Assembly: GCA_018873245.2 (NCBI GenBank)
Contig: JAEMBT020000001.1
Coordinates: 7,670,220-7,734,219 of the forward strand
Source of the DNA: Archegozetes longisetosus
Lineage: Eukaryota; Arthropoda; Arachnida; Sarcoptiformes; Trhypochthoniidae
Direction: 5' to 3'
DNA length: 64,000 nt
Shown: positions 1-10,514 of the stretch, one piece after another
How positions within the stretch are numbered: the stretch's first letter is position 1
How the letters are laid out: each line of letters begins with the position of its first letter
Notes under the pieces: model-generated
What the model was told of the DNA's origin: nothing
Databases searched by the model: none
The model's input: the letters and a program-made list of their open reading frames with translations, nothing else
Position numbers and translations under genes: made by a program

Positions 1-149
1 TCGCTATTTTATTTTGTCATTTGTTATGAGTTCAGTGATTAGATGAAATCAAAACTTATATTGTCTTAATGTATACCTTTTGGTATTTTAGTCTTAAACC
101 TAAGGTACTTCTTCAAAACACATATTCAATTGGTGATTTGTATACTATT

Positions 150-480
150 TCTTATTTTCATATCACAACAAAATTATTGCCACCTAATCATACTAACTGT
201 TGAAACTATTAGATGTTAGTAAATTATATTCACTTGTCATATAATCATATTAAGAAATATATATTTGTTTTAAAGATCCAGTTTTCCGAACTATTTTATT
301 TATATCTTATATAATAAAGTAATGCTAGTGAAGGATAATCTCAAAGTGATTGTATTGATAGATATGCTTTGAATTGGTTGAAAAAAATGTGGTCGATATG
401 TTTACAAAAATGAAGCACTAATGAGTAAATTTTTTTTGAAAATTTATATCCAAAAGAATTTTCACGATTAAAATGCAAAT
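150..480 (+). pseudogene. Decayed DEG/ENaC channel fragment
   Basis: Relic of the extracellular domain of a pickpocket-like DEG/ENaC subunit. From about 150 the + strand reads a segment containing TKLLPPNHTNC, matching TKLLPPTYLTNC in the intact gene at 27.4 kb. It is followed by a stop, about 90 bp of unrelated sequence, and then QSDCIDRYALN near 345-380, which matches the conserved cysteine block QSxxDCIxRCVLN. Several stops and shifts interrupt the frame. No TM1 or TM2 part could be found; the 5' side may lie outside the window. It is non-functional. The match is clear in two blocks, and the outer limits are approximate. Confidence 0.6.
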
Positions 481-2476
481 ATTGAGACTTTGCCTCTTTT
501 CTTAGAAACTAATCATATAAATGAAATATAACTCGAATCTGAAACTAATTATAAACCAATTGTTTAGAAATGTATGCAATAAATTTTTCGGCTAAACTAG
601 ATTTTAAATGGTCAGAGATTTTCGATATAAGCTTGTATATAAATAAACTATAGCTTAAGCTAGCGACATATTCTTGATTATCCGAGAATTTACTGATGTT
701 CTGATTATTTGCGGTGAATAAATTTATATATTTAAACTTTGTATGAGTTATAGATTATTTGTGTATAAAATTTATCTCTGAATTCTCTGACCACGTAAAG
801 CCTAGTTCAACCACTTTTTCATTGTTTGATAAGATTAAATGAATAGTGTGATTAAATGAAAAATGGTAAAAAATATATAAGAAACCAATTAGTCCAAATT
901 AAAGTGAAATGAATCTCAAACAGAACAGTGATCCGAAAAATAAGAGCGAAATAAATTGCTTTTATTTGAGAAACAACATTTCAATGGTTTCGCTATGAAT
1001 AATCGGTTGAGTAATATATAGTAATCAGAACTTCATTTCGATAAAGAATATATTTTATATATTCATCAAACCATCTATCAATACATATTAATATAAAACA
1101 TGAAATATTTTTACTAATATTTTCTTTAATAGTGATATGAAGTGAACCAAATAACCAGGTGACAATCCAAACCACAATCCCATAACTCCACCCAAATTAT
1201 AGATCAATTGATTTACATCTGTCTTTAAAGTCTCAATATATCTCATGTGATGAGAACTAAGCGGCATTAAATTAAGTTTAGTTGAGTTGAATGACTCTGA
1301 TATTTGACTTCTAATCTCATAATGAATTAAATTACATTCAACACCACATTTCGATTCACATAAATGCATATTCTCTTCTACTAATGAATGATTAATATCT
1401 AAATTCACCCCGCAAAATTTGAATTGTTTCTTAACTAAATGTTCATTTAAATCAACGAAGTAGAGTGCTTCTGATGAAATTAAACATTTGTATTTACGAA
1501 TAGAAAAATCAATAAAGCAATTCGATCGACAATTTTCAAGGTTAAAATTTGAAAAAACTATCTGATCATTTGCTGAAGAGTTGCATAAATATCTATTTTT
1601 TGATAATTTTTGTACTGAATACGAATTATAGAATACATTTATTTCGGTACAGTTATCGAAGTTGACGTATTCTAATTTTGATTCAGTAAACGAACCAATA
1701 AAAGCAAAAAATCTCAAAAATTATGGGAAATTCAAATACTATTTGATCCAAATCGTGTTCAATACTTATATTAAATAATACTTCTCTGTAACCTTCATTT
1801 AAATTAGCAAAATATAAATATACGTTAAAGAATTGAGTTGGGAAAAATCTAATATCAGGTTTAGGACATGAAATTTCCATATCTTTGATTATGATTTTAC
1901 AGGATATGTTTGAAAGCTTATTATCAAAATATTCGTAAAATTCGTCAAATTTCTTTTTGCTCAACATTTTAAAAAAATACTTATAATAAAGTTGAAGCTT
2001 CATCATATTCTTGGTTTGAATTTGTAGGCCTTGATGTGCATTTATCATAATCGTTTGATTTAAAAAATTATTTTCAATTCTTTTATATATTTTATGATTG
2101 TAAAGATCTACTCCAATAGCTATTTTAGGCATTGCTTTTATTTGTTTGATATCAAAACGAGTTACTGTTTCTTCTGTTAAAAAATTGTCGACAACTTCTT
2201 TCAATTGATATGACAAGAAGTATGAATACCATCTTTACTACTATAATGAATAAATGAGTGATTTTTATGTTCGATACACTTTCGATGACACACGTAGTAT
2301 TCATGTGAGTTATTATCAATAAAAAAGAGAATGAATTGAAAATTCCTATAATTGGTTGAAATAAAGGAATTCCGAACCACATCATGAACAATGATCCAAT
2401 TGAACACATAAATCCAATTAGTTCTGTTTTTGGGCTATGAGAGTAAATCATTTCAGCTACAGCCCATTTAATGATA

Positions 2477-3394
2477 AGCCTTGGCTAGAGAAATCTGCAC
2501 AAAATTTAAGACGCAGTTTCTTAGCCAAATATAGTTGATTCGATTAAATTTTGTTTTTACTTTGAAAGAATAGTTATTAGGTAACAAAACATTGCAATTA
2601 TTAGTTTATAATAATTTATAATAAGAAAGATGTCCTCCTCTAAAGAGCTTGAGGCTAGGAAAAGGATTGGCGCTTTTATTGAAAGAAACCCGAATATGAA
2701 AACTTGCGATATCGTAAGACATTATGAACTGGAGGGCATCCCTCGCCGTACAGTATATTCAATTATCCTAAGATTCATAAGTGGTCAGAGTGCCGATCGG
2801 ACTCCAGATCCGAGAAAAAACCGAGAAATTAACCGAAAAACTAAAGACAAAATAATTGAGTTCGCGGTAATGCGATCACTGCAGAAGTCTATATTCGGGA
2901 ATGTTTACCACTTCTGAAAGATTTTATCGATAAGTACCATTCAGACGATAAATATGTTTTCTGGCCCGATTTGACTACTTCTCATTACGCCAAAACCACT
3001 CAAGAAGTTTACCAAAGAGTTGGAATCAAAGTTGTCCCAAAAGAGATCAGTCCTCTAAATGTCCCCCAACTCCACCCAATTGAAAGATTTTGGGCAAATT
3101 TGAGTAAACAAATTTATGAAAATGGGTGGACAACAGATGTAAATCCCTAAACTAATTCGAAGAATCAAAACAATAATACGTAAAAGATCTGAAAATCTGT
3201 GCCAAAACCTTATGAGAGGTGTTAAGACTAAGGTCCACAAAGCAGAGGACAAAGGAGTACTATCTGTCATCAATTGATATCAATTTAAACTTCATATAAT
3301 GTATTTTCATTTAATGAATTTCTGTTCAATTTCGGTGAAATTTTGATTAATAATTATTAAAATTATTTTTGTGCAGATTTCTCTAGCCAAGGCT
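2477..3394 (+). mobile_element. Tc1/mariner-type element (DD37E-like), internally deleted
   Basis: A 918-bp element with 28-bp identical terminal inverted repeats beginning AGCCTTGGCTAGAGAAATCT, flanked by a TA duplication (2475-2476 and 3395-3396). It sits inside the double DEG/ENaC pseudogene. Removing the element and one TA restores a sequence collinear with the paralogue at about 22,965, so the empty site is known. Inside is a broken transposase on the + strand. The short length, against roughly 1.3-1.6 kb for complete relatives, indicates an internal deletion. Confidence 0.92.
2630..3277 (+). pseudogene. Tc1/mariner transposase, deleted and frameshifted
   Basis: The N-terminal part (2630 to about 2880) holds the helix-turn-helix DNA-binding region (about residues 8-60, ARKRIGAFIERNP then RRTVYSIILRF). 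A second frame from about 2880 gives the C-terminal half of the DDE catalytic domain: YVFWPDLTTSHYA supplies the second Asp, and LHPIERFW the final Glu, with 37 residues between them. The first catalytic Asp region is missing, lost at the deletion junction near 2,875. A further frame change near 3,148 leads into the basic C-terminal tail, ending at the stop near 3,277. Inactive; any movement would need an enzyme from elsewhere. Confidence 0.85.
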
Positions 3395-4299
3395 TAAGTA
3401 AGTTACGCGCGCCTTCTGTTATTTGAGTCTCCTTCATTTCAGATAATTTGTTTTGATATAATATCTATTGACACAATTTTTTTTGACAAATCTTTTTCAA
3501 ATGATTGATATCATATTCGATGTGACACTTTTTGTTATTGCAAAAATGTTTTGTTTGAACTATTGAGATTACTATAAAACCATTTTGAATGACATTTACA
3601 TTTTTCCAACTTTTATTCATCATATATTTGACGAAACACTCTTCTTGAGATTTTGGTTGATTATTGTTTTCTGAAATTATATCACAATTTAAACAATCGG
3701 TTTGATAAGGAAACGGTAACAATATTTCGTGTGAAACGCTAATTCCAATAGCATATCGTAAACCACCTTTTAATTTGATATAATCGTTAAACATATTCGG
3801 GGGTGTTTTAGTTCTGTGAATAATTAGAAATAAGTGGGAAATATTTAATATTTCAAAATTTTTATACTTAATCCAAATACTAATGAAGATTTTTTTATCA
3901 AATACTCCAAAATTGTCTGTCAATTGACTGAAGAATGTTAAGCATGTTTGTGCACTTGGTGAAAAGCTTACAATTTTTTCAGAAATGCTGGAGCAGTTTT
4001 CGAAATAATTTTTCAGAAGCTTAACTTTACACTGTATATTGACATCGAGAAAATTTTGAATATTCATTAACTCTTGATGATTATTCTGAACTCTACTCTT
4101 TCGATTTGTGCACAAAGTAATCGCTGATAATTCTTGTTGAATGATCTCAGATTTCAAATCAATAACGTTCTCATAATTCAAATAATTAATAGTCAAATTG
4201 ATAGCTTGGCATGTGAATATAATTATTGCGACAGTTCTTCCGATTTTTCTCATTGACAAAAATTTAGAAATACCTCTCCAATATTCAGACATTGTTATG

Positions 4300-6080
4300 T
4301 TCGTAATGGAAACTTTAATCTATATTTTTGAATAAATTGATGTTATGGCTCATCCAGTTAGAGCTTAAAACTACTTTATCAATTGATAAAGTACTACCAA
4401 TGTGTTTTAAACCAAGATCAATTAACAACTTTCTTTGAAAAAAGTTAACATTATTCAGATGGAATTGTATTCTAACATATATATTTTAATAGCTAAAAGT
4501 AGTAAGATTACTCCATCTTTTCAACTTCTTTACGAACATTTGAAAAATTATACTATTAATATTTCACTTACATATTCAGTGCTTCAGGATATAAAATAAA
4601 TTTAAATTACTATTGCATGTAATACAATTTCATATCAATACTTGTAATATATTAAAATACTTTTTTTTTTAAAATGTTATAATCAATGCAATTCAGTACT
4701 TTTCTTATTCTATTAGATAATTAAAAATACAAAAAGGAAGTGTTCTTACATGAATAAACGATGTCAACATTAATCTCTTAAATATCAACTTAATGTCAAC
4801 TTAAATCTCTCCCATTTAGATAATTGAAATATATTACTTGTAATCTTAATCAATACAGTGAGTTTAAGAGAAAAATGTTTTCTATTTGATCTTTGAATAT
4901 ACGTTGGCGACTACGAAGGTTTTTAGACTAAGTAGGTTCTTGTTAATACGTTTTAACAAAATTTAGTATTTAGATAGAACAACTCTTCAGAATAAAAAAT
5001 TGAAAGTTACACATATTCAAATCTTTTAGATATGGTTTTGTACCTTTTTAAGCACATCTAGTCAAAAACCTCATTTAATCCAGTTTTCGCTTCTTATGAA
5101 ATCCAAAGGAGAATCAATATGTTCCATCTAATATAATAAGTTCTAGAAATTAATTACTGGGATTAAATCAAGAATAAAAGTTTGTGTTTAGAGTTTTTCA
5201 GTCTTTTGAAATGAGATTTTACCCTTATTCATCGGTAGATTTAGAAATGAGTAAATTTTCTTTAGCAACTTGCAAAAGTATCAGATTATTTAGAATAGGG
5301 ATAGGTGGTGAATAGAGTTTACCTCATCTTGGAAGACCCTTTTTCACAACCAAATAATTTAGCTAAAAATTTAGAAAAGTAGTTTTATGTGATCACATAC
5401 GCTTTTATATAGTTTGATAATAAAATAATTTTATAAAAGTATCGAAACCGATTATTTATATAAATAAATAGGTTTAGTTAAATTCAATTATATAACTACT
5501 TATAAGTGATATAAAGTATTTTGCTTCTTTTTGCAAGCAATAGTTGCTACTAATCCCGATCCTTCACCACTTCCAATCTTCAGCTAAAGAATAGTTTAAT
5601 TTTTCTATTAGAAAGTATTAATAATTCCCGAATAAAATCAGTTATTAGGCTATGATGTTATTTACTCAACTTCTCAGTCACTACAAATTAATAAATTTTA
5701 CAATTACTTGTATTTGCTATCAATTAATTTTCTACTAAACGATTGTTGTACATCATAGAAAATTTAAATCTCAGAAAATAGTTAAACTTGAATTTTAAGA
5801 TATTTATAGAAGCTTCGATAGTATTTAATCTCGTTATTATTTAATGAATTTTACAGACTCTTCAAGTAAATTTAAATACTAAAGGGATAATACTGTATCA
5901 ATATTTCACATTGTATTACACATTTTTGTTATTTTGCGGATAAATTTTTAATTATGTGTCAAACGTGTGGCGAAATTTATTACATAACCCGTGAGCTTAT
6001 TAAAAGCTTATTTTTCGTTTTGAATGAATTGGCCTAACAATCAAATCATTTGTAAAAGAACACCATGAATAACTGATTGG
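4300..6080. other. Gene-free stretch
   Basis: AT-rich DNA. The part up to about 4,890 is the upstream flank of the double DEG/ENaC pseudogene, duplicated at 21.0-22.0 kb. I see no coding region, RNA gene or element in the remainder up to the hAT element at 6,089. Confidence 0.6.
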
Positions 6081-6418
6081 GTGGTATTTAGTGTTCCCAG
6101 GTCTCAAGTTTTCAGCTTGATTCTCAAGTTATTGAGGTCTATCTCAGGCCTCAAGTTAGGTCATATAACTTGAGAATAGAATCTCAAGTTAAAAATTTTG
6201 GCAAAAAACTCAATGCATATTATGCACTAAACTGTATCTAATGTCACTTATGATGAGAAATCAATACTAACAATAATGGGTTTGTGCATAGAATGTGTTT
6301 ATACATAGAATCTAATTATTAAAATAGTTTTGTGGAAATGTTTTGCATAAAAGGCTATGATTTGATAACAAATTATTTTAATGATAGCATCAATGAGTCG
6401 TTTGATTAACGTTATCAG

Positions 6419-8745
6419 TAAGGTTGCCAAACCTCAAGGAATTGAGGGTTCACTCAAGGCTCAAGGAAGGGGTCTTTCCTTGAGCAAAGAATCTCAAGGT
6501 GAAAAAATATTTAAAGTAGAATAAAAACTATGCGGAAGTAATGCCCTCTTATATCACTCATTATTCAATTTATGTTTAAAATGCATTGAAAACACATCTA
6601 AATTGAAGTCTAAAATATGTGATTTGATTGTAGTAATGAAAAGCATTAAAAATATCTAAAGTTCAGTAAAAATGTCTATAAAAATCAATTTATAAACTAA
6701 GCAAAACGTGTGAATAGTTTTCAATACAATTATCAACAATGTCTTCACCGAAAAAAAGGAGCGATTTTTGACTCGATTTCAAGATAATTGGTTAGAAAAA
6801 AGTGAATTCAAAGAGTGGTTAACAAAAAGAGATGAATTGACAGCTTATTGTCGTATTTGTAATAATGAGTTTACTGTTAGACATGAAGGCATTTCTGCAG
6901 TCAATGCCTATAAAGATTCCAAAACCCATATAAATAAGTCAAAGACAGTAAAAATGAGCCAAAGTTTGGCCGGTTTTGTGACAAAAATAGATTCAAAACT
7001 GTCTGAAAAGGTGATTGTCTCTGAATTGTGTTTAACTTATCATACGATTAGTCATCACTTGAGTTATAATTCGATGGACTGTAACGCAAAGTTGATTAAA
7101 AATCTATTCGAAGATCGAAGACATACCAGGGTTTGCAATGCGGCCGAACCAAAATGGAGGCTTTGGCTGAGAATGTGTTGTGTCCTCTGTCTATTGAAAA
7201 AAATTTGAATTCAATGAAAAATAAGAAGTTTTCGATAGCATGCGATGCCTCAAATAAAGGAAATATAAAGCTATTTCCGATCGCATTATAGTATTTCGAC
7301 ATTAATACAGGTATTAATAACTTTGTTCTCGACTTTTATGAGGATCCGAACGAGACTTCGATCGCAATATTCAATAAATTGAAGAATACTTTGAATGACA
7401 ATAAAATTGAATCAAATGATTTGATTGCTTTCACCAGAGATAATGCATCAGTGAATTACGGAAAACATCATTCGGTATATCAAAAGTTCAAATTAGAAAA
7501 TGAAAAAATCATTAAAGCTAACTGTAATTGTCATGTTTTACATAACACTATAAGACATGCATTCATTCAAATGCCTTTCGATATCGAAAATTTAGTTTTA
7601 AAAATTTATTCACATTTTTCTGTCTCCGCGAAACGAGTCGAAGAACTGAAAACCTGTTATGAATATACAGACAATGAATTCGAAGTAATGAGAAGACACG
7701 TGACCACTCGTTGGTTGTCTTTATATCCGGCGATTAATCGATTGATTGATAATATAATTCCTCTGAAAATGTATTTCATTGGTTTGGGTACCGATGACTG
7801 CCCTCAAGTGATTAGAGATTTCGTTTGGAGTCAAAGCTATGGAAATATGACGATTTGTGTGTTATATCTATATTTCAGTTCATATATTATGAAAGACTTT
7901 CACAGAACTATTGAAATATTAGAAATGAAAACAACAAACGCAACAAATTTGTATGACTTGATGTTTAAATTGAGAACACAATTAGAGAATCGCCCGAAAT
8001 ACGAGTTTTTCAGTTCAAAAGCTAATGAAAACCTCAAATACTTTACTTCTGATTTACAAAAAGAATTTAAACATAATGTGAAAATTGTGTACAAAAGAGC
8101 GATCGATTATCTGAACAATAATTTCGATTTCAATGAAAGTCCATTCAAATTGTTTTCGTCACTCAATTTGGACTCAGATTTAAAATATGAAAAACTGATA
8201 GAAATAACAAAATTATTGAATATTAGTTTAGATAGAGATTCACTGTTCGATGAAATCAATTGTTTCAATGACTTGTTGACCAAATTGTCTGAATCGGAAC
8301 GTAATTCTAACTCTATAACTAAGTTCTGCAGAATATTGTCTTCAAATAAGATGAAGAATTTGACTAAAATTATAGAAACAGTTTTGGCGATTCCGGTGGG
8401 AAATGAATTCGTGGAAAGAGTTTTCAGTATTTTAAGGAAGATATGGACGTATGAGAGGAATCGAATGAGTATAAGATTAATTAAAGCAGAAATATGTATT
8501 AAAAATAATTTCTCTTTCAATTGTATTGAATTCAAAAATTTTGTTAAAAATAATCCAAAAGTCTTAAAAGCGGCAAAATATTCGCAAAAATACAATTTTG
8601 TGAATTCTGATAAATAAAACTTCAATTTAAATGAATTTTCAACGTAATTTATGTTTATTCTACATTGCTCAAGGAAATCTCAAGGAAATTTTCATGATTT
8701 TTTCGAGAATATCAAGGAACTTTCAAATTCTATTTGGTAACACTA
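6419..8745 (+). mobile_element. hAT element B (inner), nested in element A
   Basis: A 2,327-bp element with an 8-bp target duplication GTTATCAG (6411-6418 and 8746-8753). Ends are TAAGGTTGCCAAA on the left and, as complement, TAGTGTTACCAAA on the right. Subterminal regions are rich in CTCAAGG-type repeats, a plausible transposase-binding array. It carries a nearly full-length but broken transposase on the + strand. The repeat ends and the protein resemble element A, so the two belong to one family. Confidence 0.92.
6739..8617 (+). pseudogene. hAT transposase (element B), frameshifted
   Basis: Transposase of the hAT (Ac-like) superfamily. It starts at ATG 6739 (MSSPKK). A short T-run near 6,768 is one base short and shifts the frame. 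From there a BED-like zinc-binding region is seen (CRIC, then H about 25 residues later). A second frame change lies near 7,150 and an in-frame TAG near 7,290. The frame from about 7,290 to 8,617 is then open: DNAS (catalytic-Asp region), CNCHVLH (hAT C-x-x-H motif), TTRWLS, and the C-terminal dimerisation block IPVGNEFVERVFS with ERNRM near 8,390-8,470. At least three lesions make it inactive as read. Confidence 0.88.
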
Positions 8746-8793
8746 GTTATCAGTAAACAAATATTATTTGTGATTGATATAATTGTGGTTAAA

Positions 8794-9148
8794 ATGAGTT
8801 CACCAAAGAAGGAAAAACTTTATTGGACTCGTTTTTTCGGTTTTTATTGATTTGGCCTCCAAATATTGTAAAATATTGCCGGCGTCTGACTCAAAGAATC
8901 TGACAAAAGTTGTCGAAACAGTTCTCGCGATTCCTGTAGGGAATGAATTCGTGGAACGGGTTTTCAGTGGACTTAAGAAGGTTTGGACCGACGAACGGAA
9001 CCGAATGGGCATAAATCTAATTAAAGCCGAAATTTGTATCAAAAGTAATTTTTCTCTTTCATGTCATGACTTCATTGATTTTATAAAGGATAACAAAAGT
9101 TGCATTACTGCAGCCAAATCAAAGCAAAAATATAGATTTTCTAAATAA
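8794..9148 (+). pseudogene. hAT transposase remnant (element A)
   Basis: Remnant of the outer element's transposase. A start-like MSSPKKEK at about 8,794 runs into a stop within about 20 codons. From 8,852 an open frame encodes only the C-terminal hAT dimerisation domain (IPVGNEFVERVFS, WTDERNRMG, LIKAEICIKS). The catalytic middle is deleted. Residue identity to the same region of element B is high. Confidence 0.85.
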
Positions 9149-9319
9149 TAGAATTTTGTTTTGCAAAGGGTTTAATTAATAAACAGATTATTAGTTAAAA
9201 TATGTTACATTATTGTTTATTTAATTTACTAATCTCAAGGCGAACTCAGGGCGAAAATTTGCATTTTTTGTAAGTTCTCAAGTTTTGCGACAAAATGGCC
9301 TGGAAACACTAGTGGTATT

Positions 9320-10510
9320 CTGATAAGAAACCTAATCATAAACTAAGATGAATTTTCTATTTGATAAATCTGTAGTACAATGATTTGAGCAATTACTTAA
9401 GTGACTATTTGAGAAAATCGGCTTAATTATTTACAGAATTTTTTGCAACTTATTTGATAAATTTGATAGAACAATTATATTTGAAACTACTTGATCAAAT
9501 AATTTAAAATAATTTTATTTATCTTGAATAATATTTGCGCCTCAGATTCTAATCATCACTTTTGAACTTGTGAGTTTGGATATAATTTTCATAACCGCCT
9601 ATATTTCGCTTTTTAACTAAGTTTTCATTTTGCTATAAACAAATCAAAAATATTGTAATAACGTCTAAGTTTCTTATTTAAACCTATACTGTAATACTTT
9701 TGTAACAACCTATATTTCTAAACTTTAATTTTCATAACTCACATTATATGTCAACATTTATTGCTGAATTAAAGATTACTTTTTGATCGTACCAAAGAAA
9801 TCTTCACATGCTTGTCTAAACTGTACAAATTATGAAGACAGTTGATAATAAGCATATCTCAACTCTTAAAACTTGCCTAAGTATGTCCTAGTTATACAAT
9901 CTTCCAATCCTAGCTAAATGTGCTATTGACCTTATAAGATTTAGCCTATCATTGTAAAGTATCTTCCCATTTAACCCGCCTGTTCCTTTAAAATGTCGTA
10001 TTTTCCCTAGATTTTCCGCTCTTCTGTGTTAAAAATCCTGTGAAATCTTATGAAATTTTATTGTGGTTTTATCATTATGTTTAATAAAGTGGTTATATTT
10101 TAAGTTTTGATTTCTTACACGATCCTAGAGATGTAAACATGCTTATATTATATTATTATCTATCAGTGTAAAACAAAGTGGGTCATGAAGTCACACTTAT
10201 TTTTAACGCTTTTTGTATCAATTTTGTTAGGGCTCAAAATTTGACGAACTTCGAACAAGTATTTCTAGACAAGAGCAGAGAGCTTTTATTAAGTGTTACT
10301 TGGCTACCATGCGTCTATAGTTCATTCTGAAACAGCAGCATAACTGTGTAAGTCTGTGAACCGACAATTTTTGAGCATTCTTTTTTATTCATTTATTGTT
10401 CATATTTTTAATAGAGAATCAGAACTCTTTCAAAAATAGAATATCTTAGTATATATTAGACACGTATATGTATTGTTATCACTTTTTTCATATAATTACT
10501 TTATATGAAG
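9320..10510. other. Gene-free stretch
   Basis: No coding potential, RNA gene or clear repeat boundary seen between the hAT element and the 3' end of the CCP-domain gene. Confidence 0.55.
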
Positions 10511-10514
10511 CATA

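Larger units (their letters stand above)
1088..4292 (-). pseudogene. Double (tandem-fused) DEG/ENaC channel, pseudogene 1
   Basis: Reverse-strand relic of a gene with two DEG/ENaC subunits in one reading path. It starts at ATG 4290-4292. Unit A runs from TM1 (around RTVAIIIFTCQAINLTI) through the extracellular domain to a TM2-like block (GSLFMMWFGIPLF) near 2,380. Unit B then starts with its own TM1 near 2,230 and ends with the TM2 block GGVMGLWFGLSP near 1,160. Breaks compared with the copy at 22.1 kb: an extra base in an A-run near 3,480, a 918-bp Tc1-like insertion at 2,477-3,394, a frame change near 2,216 and another near 1,715. Cysteine blocks in both extracellular domains are still readable. 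It is not expected to make a channel. The homology is strong; the fused architecture is shared with the other copy. Confidence 0.85.
850..4890 (-). repeat. Inverted segmental duplication, copy 1
   Basis: This segment is similar, in reverse orientation, to 21,028-24,560. Similarity covers the double DEG/ENaC gene, its 3' flank (for example the stretch around 960-1,080 against 24,365-24,480) and about 600 bp upstream of the start codon (4,293-4,890). Copy 1 has one copy of the upstream unit where copy 2 has two in tandem, and it carries an extra Tc1-like insertion at 2,477-3,394. The limits are judged by eye. Confidence 0.75.
6089..9311 (+). mobile_element. hAT element A (outer), deletion derivative split by hAT B
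   Basis: The outer element of a nested pair. An 8-bp target duplication GTGGTATT flanks it (6081-6088 and 9312-9319). Terminal inverted repeats begin TAGTGTTCCCAGG on the left and TAGTGTTTCCAGG as the complement of the right end. Without the inner element it is only about 0.89 kb. It keeps a start-like region (MSSPKKEK at about 8,794) fused directly to the C-terminal dimerisation region (8,852-9,148), so the middle of the transposase is lost. It is older than element B, which inserted into it. Confidence 0.9.
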
